The notes beneath the pieces were generated by a model. The model was given only the letters and a program-made list of their open reading frames with translations. It ran no database searches and was not told the DNA's origin. A stretch of DNA of 64,000 bases from positions 6,478 through 70,477 of the forward strand of contig CALGAR010000080.1 in the NCBI GenBank assembly GCA_937959285.1, in the 5' to 3' direction. Position 1 is the stretch's first letter; every line of letters starts with the position of its first letter. A program made the translations under genes and the position numbers. This DNA is from an uncultured Bryobacterales bacterium (GTDB lineage Bacteria > Acidobacteriota > Terriglobia > Bryobacterales > Bryobacteraceae). This document shows, in pieces, positions 50,631 through 58,836 of this stretch.

Positions 50631-51943
50631 CACCAGATGGAAACCGGCAACTCCCCGGGTGTTGCGATGATGCCCAGCGTCGCTCTCGAGGCATCCCGGC
50701 GAAATCCGCTGATTGACACGTCGGCCCGCCGGACATCGAACCTGCCGTAGAGATGAAAAATCGGAGTCATTCGATACGAAAATCCAGCTCCGCCGCCAAA
50801 CGTTTCGAACTTGCCGTAGTTTTGCATCAGCGCTTCCCACTGTTGATAGGTAGTGCTGACTGAGAAGTTCCATCGTCGAATTCCCGTGTAGCCGGCATAG
50901 GCGGAAACGTTCTTGGTGCGCGACGTCAGGAAGAAGCCGTTCCCTGGCCTTACTCCCTGTGTGTACCGGACCCCGATGCGGCTCTTTCGGAACTCGCGGT
51001 CCAAGTTTGCCTGGAGGTAGGGAAAATGATTGAGGCGGTGAAAGGCTATCACTGTCGTCGTCTGACCCAGGAGGGCTGCAATCACCGGATCGATAGCGAC
51101 CCGCTGCAGCCCCTTGTTTTCGAGCCGCATGACGCCAGCGTTCAAGCCTAACTCCCAATATCTGCCGATCCTCTGAGCGTAGCCCGCGCTGAGCTGATGG
51201 ACGTCCGATGAGCCATATGCGTTTGTGAAATCGAAGCGATTGTACGAGTAATTCAGAGATACTGTCTTGTGGCGTGAGAGACGGTAGGCAATATCGCCGA
51301 CGGCTGCGTAGCCGTTCATACCGATCAGAGCTGCCGAGCGCCTGCGGGTCAAAAAGCCCTGTCCCCCGGCACTGAAACTCAATCGAGCGCTCTTCTGCCA
51401 GATCACGCTTGCGCTGCCTTGTCCGTAGTTCGTCCTGCCATCAAAGAGCTCTGCGGCAGGAATGCCTGGCGCCGCCAGATCGGCTAACAACGGCGTGATA
51501 AAACCGCCGACAGCGCGGGAAGTTGTTCCGACTGTAGGCCGTACCGCAAATGTGACCCGTCGCGAAAGCTGGTTTGTGTAATCGAGAGATAGCGCATGGT
51601 CCGTGCCGTTGAAGAAGGTCTTCTGGTTGTAGTGGCGGTAATCGCCGCGATAGTCGACACCGAGTGCGGACTGACGCCAGTTATGGTAGCCATAAAGACC
51701 CACCAGCGCTTGAACGCCGTAGGCGTCCACCTGCGGAATTGTTCCGTCTGATTCAACCGACACCGGCGTAATGCCGGTATCATAAATGCCGTTCACTTGG
51801 CCAAAGGCACGAAAGCGCACGGTCTCAGCGCCGCGCCGGCCTGCGAGACCTCCACCGCGGCTGAGGATGGCCGGGCCTTCATACCCAATTTGTTGAGCCG
51901 ATGCCGTAGCACAGAGGACGAGCGCTGCCAGAATTCCTCTCAC
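50630..51943 (-). CDS. Outer-membrane beta-barrel protein, function unknown
   Basis: 437 residues. GTG 51943 is chosen because GGGAGG lies 4 bases upstream, giving a signal peptide VRGILAALVLCATASAQQIG. The rest is alternating hydrophobic/hydrophilic strands with many Tyr, Arg and Gly pairs (ALVGLYGYHNWRQSALGVDYRGDYRHYNQKTFF, FAVRPTVGTTSRAVGG), typical of an outer-membrane barrel of about 18-22 strands. No TonB box or plug is seen, so it may be a porin or assembly protein. It overlaps a receiver gene by one base, an uncommon pairing. Confidence 0.75.
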   Translation of the reverse strand: MRGILAALVLCATASAQQIGYEGPAILSRGGGLAGRRGAETVRFRAFGQVNGIYDTGITPVSVESDGTIPQVDAYGVQALVGLYGYHNWRQSALGVDYRGDYRHYNQKTFFNGTDHALSLDYTNQLSRRVTFAVRPTVGTTSRAVGGFITPLLADLAAPGIPAAELFDGRTNYGQGSASVIWQKSARLSFSAGGQGFLTRRRSAALIGMNGYAAVGDIAYRLSRHKTVSLNYSYNRFDFTNAYGSSDVHQLSAGYAQRIGRYWELGLNAGVMRLENKGLQRVAIDPVIAALLGQTTTVIAFHRLNHFPYLQANLDREFRKSRIGVRYTQGVRPGNGFFLTSRTKNVSAYAGYTGIRRWNFSVSTTYQQWEALMQNYGKFETFGGGAGFSYRMTPIFHLYGRFDVRRADVSISGFRRDASRATLGIIATPGELPVSIW

Positions 51944-52114
51944 GTTGCCTCCCAGGCCAGCCGGAACAGTAACTTCACGATTCGGTGTCTCCCGCACTCG
52001 CGATTACAAAGGCATTTTCGAGTCTGACGCCTTCTTGTGAAACCTGTCAAGCCGTTGTCTGGCGCTTTAATAAAGCGTTGCGGGACGCCTGTAGAGCCGG
52101 CGTATCCTCATTAC

Positions 52115-52528
52115 ATGCGAACTCATACCGAATATTTGACTTTTCGAACTGCAAAACACCGGGAATATGTGAATATCACGGGGGAAGTTCAGAAAGCCCT
52201 CAAAAAGAGCGGGATTCAGGAAGGCATGATCCTTGTGTCGGCGATGCACATCACCGCTGGCGTCTGGGTTAATGACGCAGAGGACGGGCTCCTTCAGGAC
52301 ATCGATGAGTGGCTCGAGCGCCTTGCGCCTTATCGCGACGACTACCGGCACCATCGGACGGGTGAAACCAACGGGGACTCTCATCTGAAGAGCCTGCTGG
52401 TGCATCACCAGGTGATCGTGCCGGTGACCGCCGGAAAGCTCGATCTCGGGCCCTGGCAGCAGATTTATTATGCGGAGTTCGACGGCCAGCGCCCGAAACG
52501 CTTAATTATTAAGGTGATGGGGGAATGA
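52115..52528 (+). CDS. YjbQ/UPF0047 family protein
   Basis: 137 residues. The family pattern is TGEVQKALKKSGIQEGMILVSAMHITAGVWVNDAEDGLLQDI, HHRTGETNGDSHLKSLLVHHQVIVPVTAGKLDLGPWQQIYYAEFDG and RPKRLIIKVMGE. YjbQ binds zinc and in E. coli has thiamine-phosphate synthase side activity; its normal role is unsettled. It starts MRTHTEYL at 52115. Convergent with the SIMPL gene by 4 bases between stops. Confidence 0.92.
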   Translation: MRTHTEYLTFRTAKHREYVNITGEVQKALKKSGIQEGMILVSAMHITAGVWVNDAEDGLLQDIDEWLERLAPYRDDYRHHRTGETNGDSHLKSLLVHHQVIVPVTAGKLDLGPWQQIYYAEFDGQRPKRLIIKVMGE

Positions 52529-52532
52529 GCTG

Positions 52533-53234
52533 CTAAGGCACGATTTCGACCGTGATGGTTACCTGCGCCCGCACGTCAATCGTTCCAGGCTCGATGGTTG
52601 TTGTATCGGCGGCCGCTGCCAGTGCGACTGCCCGCTCGAAACGAGGTACCACGACGGGGGCCGCCTCCTCAACGGAGAGAACCTGGCCGAGTTTCAATCC
52701 CAAACCAGAAGCCATTGCTTCGGCGTTCCTTCTGGCTTGCGCAACGGCAGCGCGGAGAGCCTGAGCGCGCAAAGCCTGCTCATCCTTCACCATGAAATGG
52801 ATGCCGCGAATTTGATTTGCTCCGGTCGCCGTAGCTGCGTCGATGACTTTGCCAACTGAGGTCAAGTCATCGATGGTTACCCTCACCGTGTTCGATGCAA
52901 TATATCCCACGATGCGCGGAGCTTCTCGCGGACCAGACCGATAGTTGGGCTGCAGCGAATAGCCAGATGTCTGAAGGTCTGCACCGGCGGGCAGGACGCG
53001 CCGCAGCTCGGCGATCACTTCCGTTGTCTGTTTGGCATTCTGAGACGCTGCTGCTTGTGCTGTCGTCGCTTCTGTTACTACGCCGATCTGGATCTGCGCC
53101 CGATCGGGCTTCGCCGATACGGTTCCTTCTCCGGTGGCTCGAACCGCTGGCTTTTCCGGTCGCTGCGGGTACTGCGCAGTCAAAAATGTCCCGGTCAACA
53201 GGAATATGGTGGCAAACGCGCCCACTCTTCTCAT
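52533..53234 (-). CDS. SIMPL (DUF541) domain periplasmic protein
   Basis: 233 residues with a signal peptide (VGAFATIFLLTGTFLTAQYP). The SIMPL fold is visible in ATGEGTVSAKPDRAQIQIGVVTEATTAQAAA, VRVTIDDLTSVGKVIDAATATGANQIRGIHF and RAQALRAAVAQARRNAEAMASGLGLKLGQVLSVEE, then the C-terminal strand QVTITVEIVP. It is periplasmic; the biochemical role is unknown, though homologues protect from stress. Divergent from the VWFA gene by about 190 bases. Confidence 0.9.
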   Translation of the reverse strand: MRRVGAFATIFLLTGTFLTAQYPQRPEKPAVRATGEGTVSAKPDRAQIQIGVVTEATTAQAAASQNAKQTTEVIAELRRVLPAGADLQTSGYSLQPNYRSGPREAPRIVGYIASNTVRVTIDDLTSVGKVIDAATATGANQIRGIHFMVKDEQALRAQALRAAVAQARRNAEAMASGLGLKLGQVLSVEEAAPVVVPRFERAVALAAAADTTTIEPGTIDVRAQVTITVEIVP

Positions 53235-53427
53235 TCGTGGTCTCCTTTTGATTTGAAGATCGCTTCAGGTGAGGGTTTCCTTTCACCGTGCGGTAAATTT
53301 TTCCGCGGCTCCAGAGCAAAAGCGTTCGAAAAAACTCTAAGTATTCCTCCTCTCTTTCCGCTCCGGTCGCTGGCACCCCAGTTGCACCCGTCCGGACAGG
53401 CTCGCTTGGCGGAGAGGAGGGGAGGCG

Positions 53428-54360
53428 TTGAAATCTGCAGTTACAGCGGCGGCAGCCGTCTTCGGGATTCTGCTGCTCCTTCGGGCGGAAGGCCCCCAGC
53501 CGGTCTATCGGGTTGACGTGAACATGATGGTCCTCAACTTTACTGTCAAAGACAACAAGGGCCGGTATATCAGTGGACTGAAGCCTGAAAACATCCGGGT
53601 ACGCGAAGACGGAATTCCACAGTCAATTGTTTCTTTTTGGGAGGAATCATCAAAAGAAGCATCCATATCCCCGGGAATGAATCGAAGCGTCTTCATCCTG
53701 TTCGATACCAGTAATAACATGTACGCCGGACTCGTGTACGCGCAGGAAGCAATCCTCCGCTTCATTCGACAGCTGCATCCCACAGACCACGTCGCTGTCT
53801 ATAGCTTCAGCAGAAACCTGTTTCGGGCGCAGGGGCTGACGCCGGATCATCAGAAAGCCATCCGCGCCGTTCGTAACATCGTCGCCGGAGATCAGACAGC
53901 CCTCTTCAACTGTCTCCTGCTGACGCTTCGTGATGCCGCCAAAGTTCCCGGACACAAGGCGGTCGTTGTCTTCTCGAATGGTGCCGACGATGCGAGCATG
54001 CTCAGCCCCGATGATGTACGCCGCGTTGCGGAAGATGAGGGGATTCCGATCTACGTCGTCTCTGCCGGTCCGTACAACCCGATCTCGAAAGCTGTCTTCA
54101 AGAGGCTGACCGAAAATACGGGCGGCCGCGTCTACTATGCGCCACGATGGGAGGACCAGAAGGAAGCGTTTGCAGCGATTCGTGAAGAGTTTCAGAATTC
54201 CTACACGCTGACCTATTACCCGGCACCGAACCCCAACGAAGGGTTTCGCCATATCGAGATCGATATTCTCGGGAAAGGGGAGGAGAGATACCAGGTGCAG
54301 GCACGTCCGGGCTACAGGCCGCACACTCTAGGCGTTTCGGCCAGGCATGCGGCCCGTTGA
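53428..54360 (+). CDS. Acidobacterial VWFA-related secreted protein
   Basis: 310 residues. A short signal peptide (SAVTAAAAVFGILLLLRAEG) precedes YRVDVNMMVLNFTVKDNKGRYISGLKPENIRVREDG, the usual lead-in of the VWFA-related domain family abundant in acidobacteria. The VWA core follows (RSVFILFDTSNNMYAG with a DTS MIDAS-like motif, DHVAVYSFSRNLFRAQGLT, KAVVVFSNGADDASMLS) and a C-terminal strand HIEIDILGKGEERYQVQARPGYRP. The MIDAS reads DTSNN rather than DxSxS, so metal binding is doubtful. It starts with TTG 53428 after GAGGAGGGGAGG. Confidence 0.9.
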   Translation: MKSAVTAAAAVFGILLLLRAEGPQPVYRVDVNMMVLNFTVKDNKGRYISGLKPENIRVREDGIPQSIVSFWEESSKEASISPGMNRSVFILFDTSNNMYAGLVYAQEAILRFIRQLHPTDHVAVYSFSRNLFRAQGLTPDHQKAIRAVRNIVAGDQTALFNCLLLTLRDAAKVPGHKAVVVFSNGADDASMLSPDDVRRVAEDEGIPIYVVSAGPYNPISKAVFKRLTENTGGRVYYAPRWEDQKEAFAAIREEFQNSYTLTYYPAPNPNEGFRHIEIDILGKGEERYQVQARPGYRPHTLGVSARHAAR

Positions 54361-54379
54361 AGATCACAAGGGGTGAAAA

Positions 54380-55816
54380 TCACAAGGGATGGTTTTGTCC
54401 AGCCTCCAGCCTCAGCTCAGGCGATTGAAGCTGGCGAGGCGTGACGTCGACCATGTCAAGCGTCTCAATTTCATCGCCAGAGGCGGCGCTCAACTCCTTG
54501 AACCGCCGCGCCACAACGAGCACACGGTTTTCGAGGGAACCTACGGCCCGGTTGTAGCACTGGATTGTGCGCTCCAGGTTGCGGCCCATATCGCTGAAGT
54601 GGTCCGCAAGCGTCCGAATCCGTTCGTATAGAATCTTGCCCTGCTCGCTGATCAGTTGCGCATTCTCGGCCAGCCGCTCCTGTTTCCAGCCATAGGCGAC
54701 AGCCTTTAACAGAGCGATGAGAGTTGTCGGAGTCGCAAGGATGACGCCTTGCTCCACGCCGTATTCAATGAGGCTGGGATCCTGTTCAAGCGCGGCGCTA
54801 AAGAAGGTTTCGGCGGGCAGGAAAGCGACCGTAAATTCGGGTGCGGAGTCGAACTGCTGCCAGTAGGCTTTCGCGCCGAGGCGCTGTAAGTGAGTGCGGA
54901 CCTGCAAAGCGTGGTCTCGGAGCCGTGCGGTGCGTGTCGCTTCATCCTCTGCCTCTAGCGCTTCCAGATAAGCATTCAGTGGCACTTTCGCATCCACTAC
55001 GATGGACCGGCGGTTCGGGAGGCGTATCAGCATGTCCGGGCGCAGCCTGCCGTCCTCGGTGTGAACCGTTACCTGCTGGTCGAAGTCGCAAAACTCAATC
55101 ATTCCGGCCATCTCAACAACGCGCCGCAGTTGAAGCTCGCCCCAGCGGCCTCGCGCGGATGGAGCACGAAGCGCCCGCACTAGATTGGCCGTTTCGTTCT
55201 GCAGTTGCATTTGGGTCGTGGCGAGAGCACGCACCTGCTCGGACAGACCGGCGTAGGCGCCTTCGCGCGCCTTCTCAATTTCGCGGATCCGGCTGTCTAC
55301 CTTCTCGAGCGATTCTTTGAGAGGTTTCACGAGCTCTTCGATCGCCTTCTGCCTGTGGGTGAGGTCGCCCTGCGCAGTCTCATGAAGGCCGGCGAGATGT
55401 GTCTTTGCAAGTTCCAGGAATGCCTGATTGTTGCTCTTAAGCGCCTCGGCGGAGAGCGCCTGGAAAGCGTCCGAAAGCTTCTTCTGCGCCTCATTAAGGA
55501 CGTTCAGCTTCTCTTCGGCCGATTTCCGGGTCTCTTCCATCCTGGCTGTCAAGGAGGAAGCCGTTGCCTGAAGCTTGGTGCATTCCTGTCGCAGGGCCTC
55601 GATCTGCTCGTCGCGCTTTTTGAGCTCGGCGCGAGCCGCCTCCAGTTCACGTTCTCTGCTGCTTATCCTTTCTTCCAGGCTGGCCCGCTCGACGGCATGC
55701 TCCGTTTGTTCTGTCTGGAGGGCCTGTTCTGCCCTCGGTGAAAGAAGCAGCCAGGTGCAGAAGGCGCCAACCAGCACGCCACCTAGCAAAGTCAGGAACA
55801 AAACAACAGGATCCAT
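54380..55816 (-). CDS. RmuC family protein
   Basis: 478 residues. An N-terminal membrane anchor (VVLFLTLLGGVLVGAFCTWLLLSP) is followed by a long coiled coil (AEQALQTEQTEHAVERASLEERISS to about residue 190). The RmuC nuclease-like domain follows (RGRWGELQLRRVVEMAGMIEFCDFDQQVTVHTEDGRLRPDMLIRLPNRRSIVVDAKVPLNAYLEA, with the PD-(D/E)XK-like RPDM...VVDAKVPL core). YGWKQERLAENAQLISEQGKILYERI follows. RmuC limits DNA recombination/inversion. ATG 55816 follows AGGAG at good spacing. Confidence 0.92.
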   Translation of the reverse strand: MDPVVLFLTLLGGVLVGAFCTWLLLSPRAEQALQTEQTEHAVERASLEERISSRERELEAARAELKKRDEQIEALRQECTKLQATASSLTARMEETRKSAEEKLNVLNEAQKKLSDAFQALSAEALKSNNQAFLELAKTHLAGLHETAQGDLTHRQKAIEELVKPLKESLEKVDSRIREIEKAREGAYAGLSEQVRALATTQMQLQNETANLVRALRAPSARGRWGELQLRRVVEMAGMIEFCDFDQQVTVHTEDGRLRPDMLIRLPNRRSIVVDAKVPLNAYLEALEAEDEATRTARLRDHALQVRTHLQRLGAKAYWQQFDSAPEFTVAFLPAETFFSAALEQDPSLIEYGVEQGVILATPTTLIALLKAVAYGWKQERLAENAQLISEQGKILYERIRTLADHFSDMGRNLERTIQCYNRAVGSLENRVLVVARRFKELSAASGDEIETLDMVDVTPRQLQSPELRLEAGQNHPL

Positions 55817-55906
55817 CAGCACTCCTCTTTGAAACAAAACGGCGACCCGGTTTGCGAGGGCCGGGTCGCCGGAACTCCCACCATCAGGTCCGGTATTGAC
55901 CTGAAT

Positions 55907-58723
55907 TTACGAGCAGCCGCTGGTGCCGCCGCAGTTTTCACACTTGTAGCAAGAGCCGTTGCGGGTCATGAGCGAACCGCACTCTGCACAAAGCGGAGCG
56001 TCGGCCATTGCCGTATCGAAGGGCAACGATTGCTGGCGCTCCTCTTCCGTGGGCCGGAGCTTCGGGGATTCGCCCGCTTCCGTAATTGCATACTCCGGAC
56101 CCAGGAACTTGGCGCCAAGCCAGCGGAAGATGTAGTCCATGATCGATTTTGCGTACGGAACCTGCGGATTGCCGGTCCAGCCGCTCGGTTCGAAACGGAC
56201 GTGCGAGAATTTGTCCACAAAGAACTTCAGCGGTACGCCATACTGCAGCGCGTAGCTGATCGCCGTAGCGAAGCTGTCCATCAGGCCGGAGATGGTAGAG
56301 CCCTCCTTGGCCATGGTGATGAAGATTTCACCGGGCGTGCCGTCTTCATACAACCCGACGGTGATGTAGCCTTCATGGCCGCCGATGGAGAACTTGTGAG
56401 TAATCGACTGCCGCTCGTCGGGCAACTTGCGGCGCAGGGGGCGGTAAATAACCCGTTCGGATACCTTTTCGGCAGCTCCGCCGGCGGTCTTCTTCGCACC
56501 CTTGCTGTCGCCCGAGCTTAGCGGCTGAACGCGTTTCGAGTTGTCGCGGTAGATTGCCACGGCTTTCAGGCCAAGGCGCCAGCTCTCGATGTAGGCGTTC
56601 ATGATGTCCTCGACCGTCGAGTCTTCGGGCATGTTGATGGTCTTCGAAATGGCTCCCGAAATGAAGGGCTGCACGGCTGCCATCATGCGGACGTGGCCCA
56701 TGTAGTGGATGGAACGGGTTCCGTTGACGGGACGGAAGCTGCAGTCGAAGACCGGCAGGTGCTCCGGCTTCACGTGCGGCGCGCCTTCGATTGTCCCGGT
56801 CGAGTCGATGTGGCTGACGATGGTCTCCACCTGCTCCGGCGTATAGCCGAGCCGGATGAGCGCCTGGGGCACGGTGTTGTTGACGATCTTGATCACGCCG
56901 CCACCCACGAGCTTCTTGTACTTCACGAGCGCCAGATCGGGCTCGATGCCCGTGGTATCGCAATCCATCATGAAGCCGATGGTGCCTGTGGGCGCGATCA
57001 CGGTCGTCTGCGCATTGCGAAATCCTACCTTCTTACCGAGCGCGTAGGCTTCTTCCCAGCACCGCTTGGCGTTCTCATAGAGAGCTTTTGGCACGCGCCG
57101 GCTGTCGATTCTGCTCGTCGCCTCGCCGTGCATCCGGATGACTTCCAGGAAGCTCTGCTCGTTGACGGTATAGCCCGGGCACGGGCCGACGGATTCCGCA
57201 ATTCTGGCGCTGGTAAGATATGCCTGGCCGCTCATCACCGCAGTGATTGCGGCAGCGTAATCGCGTCCCTCATCGCTGTCATAAGGAAGCCCCAGCGACA
57301 TCAGGAGCGCTCCGAGGTTTGCAAAGCCAAGGCCGAGAGGCCGGAAGTCGTGCGAGTTCTTCGCAATCTTCTCAGTCGGATAGCTGGCGTTGTCGACGAT
57401 AATCTCTTGGGCCAGGATGATCGTGTCGACTGCATGCCGGAACGCCTCTACGTTGAACTGGCCATCCGGACCAAGAAACTTCATCAGGTTCAGGGACGCC
57501 AGGTTGCACGCCGAATCGTCCAGGAACATGTACTCCGAGCACGGATTGGAGGCATTGATGCGTCCGGTCGCCTTCGACGTGTGCCACCTGTTGATGGTCG
57601 TGTCAAACTGCATGCCGGGGTCGCCGCACTGGTGTGTCGCCTCGGCAATCTGGCGCAGGAGATCCTTCGCTTTGTAGCGCTTCACGGGCTGGCCGGTCAG
57701 CACGGACTTCGTCCACCAGTCGCCGTCCGATACCACAGCCTGCATGAACTCGTCGGTTACGCGAACCGAGTTGTTGGCGTTCTGGAAGAAGATGCTGCTA
57801 TATGCCTCTCCGTCGAGGGAGGCGTCATAGCCGGCGTCGATTAAAATGTGAGCCTTCTTCTCTTCGTTTGCCTTGCACCAGATGAAGCGCTCGATGTCGG
57901 GGTGATCGGCGTTCAGGATCACCATCTTTGCGGCGCGGCGGGTTTTGCCGCCGCTCTTGATGACGCCCGCAAAGGCGTCGAATCCTTTCATGAAGCTGAG
58001 AGGCCCGGAGGCGCGGCCGCCGCCCGAGAGCGAACAGTTCTCCTCACGGAGAGTCGAGAGATTGGTCCCTGTTCCCGACCCCCACTTAAACAGCATGCCT
58101 TCCGTCTTTGCAAGGTCGAGAATCGATTCCAGCGTGTCACCGACCGAGTTGATGAAGCACGCCGAGCACTGCGGTTTGTGAACCGAGGGGTCGAGCTTTT
58201 GCACCGTGCCTGATTCCTCATCCCAATACCATCCGTAGCCCCTCGGCTCTTTCACACCGACGTTGAACCAGACCGGCGAATTGAAGCACGCCTTCTGCGT
58301 CAGCATCAGATGCGCCAGTTCGTTCCGAAAGTTCTCGGCGTCTTCCTTCGTTTTGAAATACCGGCCTTCAATGCCCCAGTCCGTAATCGTGTCAACGACG
58401 CGGTGGACCAGCTGGGCGACGCTGCGCTCCCGTTCCGGCGAGCCTACCTTTCCGTGGAAATACTTGCTGGCGACAATATTGGTGGCCGTTTGTGACCAGT
58501 CCGCGGGGACCTCCACATCCCGCTGCTCAAAAATAATGGCGCCCTTATCGTTCCCGATTGTGGCAGTCCGGAGTTCCCACTGAACTTCGTCATAAGGTGT
58601 CTTTCCGGCCTCCAACTTCGCGGTGAAGTATCGGGGAAAGGTCACGCCTGTGCGATCCTTTTTCGGCAGGCTTCGCTTCAGTTCCGCAGCTCGAGAGGTG
58701 AGGTCAACGCTTAACTGTCCCAT
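55907..58723 (-). CDS. nrdJ: Vitamin B12-dependent ribonucleotide reductase (class II)
   Basis: 938 residues. FKWGSGTGTNLSTLREE and CFNSPVWFNVG near residues 140-215 are typical of NrdJ, as is NPCSEYMFLDDSACNLASLNL near 395 (conserved Cys). MDCDTTGIEPDLALVKYKKLVGG and VYKIVNNTVPQALIRLGYTP-type sequence follow, with a C-terminal zinc-like tail CAECGSLMTRNGSCYKCENCGGTSGCS. It makes deoxyribonucleotides using adenosylcobalamin and needs no oxygen. Its promoter carries an NrdR-box-like palindrome (58773-58788). The 5' leader is too short (about 110 bases) for a full cobalamin riboswitch. Confidence 0.95.
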   Translation of the reverse strand: MGQLSVDLTSRAAELKRSLPKKDRTGVTFPRYFTAKLEAGKTPYDEVQWELRTATIGNDKGAIIFEQRDVEVPADWSQTATNIVASKYFHGKVGSPERERSVAQLVHRVVDTITDWGIEGRYFKTKEDAENFRNELAHLMLTQKACFNSPVWFNVGVKEPRGYGWYWDEESGTVQKLDPSVHKPQCSACFINSVGDTLESILDLAKTEGMLFKWGSGTGTNLSTLREENCSLSGGGRASGPLSFMKGFDAFAGVIKSGGKTRRAAKMVILNADHPDIERFIWCKANEEKKAHILIDAGYDASLDGEAYSSIFFQNANNSVRVTDEFMQAVVSDGDWWTKSVLTGQPVKRYKAKDLLRQIAEATHQCGDPGMQFDTTINRWHTSKATGRINASNPCSEYMFLDDSACNLASLNLMKFLGPDGQFNVEAFRHAVDTIILAQEIIVDNASYPTEKIAKNSHDFRPLGLGFANLGALLMSLGLPYDSDEGRDYAAAITAVMSGQAYLTSARIAESVGPCPGYTVNEQSFLEVIRMHGEATSRIDSRRVPKALYENAKRCWEEAYALGKKVGFRNAQTTVIAPTGTIGFMMDCDTTGIEPDLALVKYKKLVGGGVIKIVNNTVPQALIRLGYTPEQVETIVSHIDSTGTIEGAPHVKPEHLPVFDCSFRPVNGTRSIHYMGHVRMMAAVQPFISGAISKTINMPEDSTVEDIMNAYIESWRLGLKAVAIYRDNSKRVQPLSSGDSKGAKKTAGGAAEKVSERVIYRPLRRKLPDERQSITHKFSIGGHEGYITVGLYEDGTPGEIFITMAKEGSTISGLMDSFATAISYALQYGVPLKFFVDKFSHVRFEPSGWTGNPQVPYAKSIMDYIFRWLGAKFLGPEYAITEAGESPKLRPTEEERQQSLPFDTAMADAPLCAECGSLMTRNGSCYKCENCGGTSGCS

Positions 58724-58772
58724 TTGATTTCCCTTCGGAGGTTTTATTGTAAAGGCAACCCTAGTGAGTCTG

Positions 58773-58788
58773 CCCCAATATATTGGGG
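58773..58788 (-). promoter_or_regulatory. NrdR-box-like palindrome in the nrdJ promoter
   Basis: CCCCAATATATTGGGG is a perfect 16-bp palindrome; its core CAATATATTG fits the NrdR consensus CwATATATwG. It covers a TATATT -10-like element and lies 50 bases before nrdJ. A weaker second match (CTATATCTAT) is at 58800-58809, 24 bp centre to centre, not the usual 31-32. Confidence 0.6.
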
Positions 58789-58836
58789 TTCGTCAAGAAC
58801 TATATCTATACACAGTATCACGCAGTTACGAAGGCG

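Noticed and set aside
50631..51158. In-frame upstream extension of the receiver gene, to a 298-codon frame
   Set aside because: This part overlaps the outer-membrane barrel gene in another frame and encodes Arg/Ser/Gly-rich sequence with no domain. The receiver starts at ATG 50630.
58724..58836. Cobalamin riboswitch before nrdJ
   Set aside because: Only about 110 bases are available and no B12-box-like sequence was seen. The palindrome fits NrdR better.
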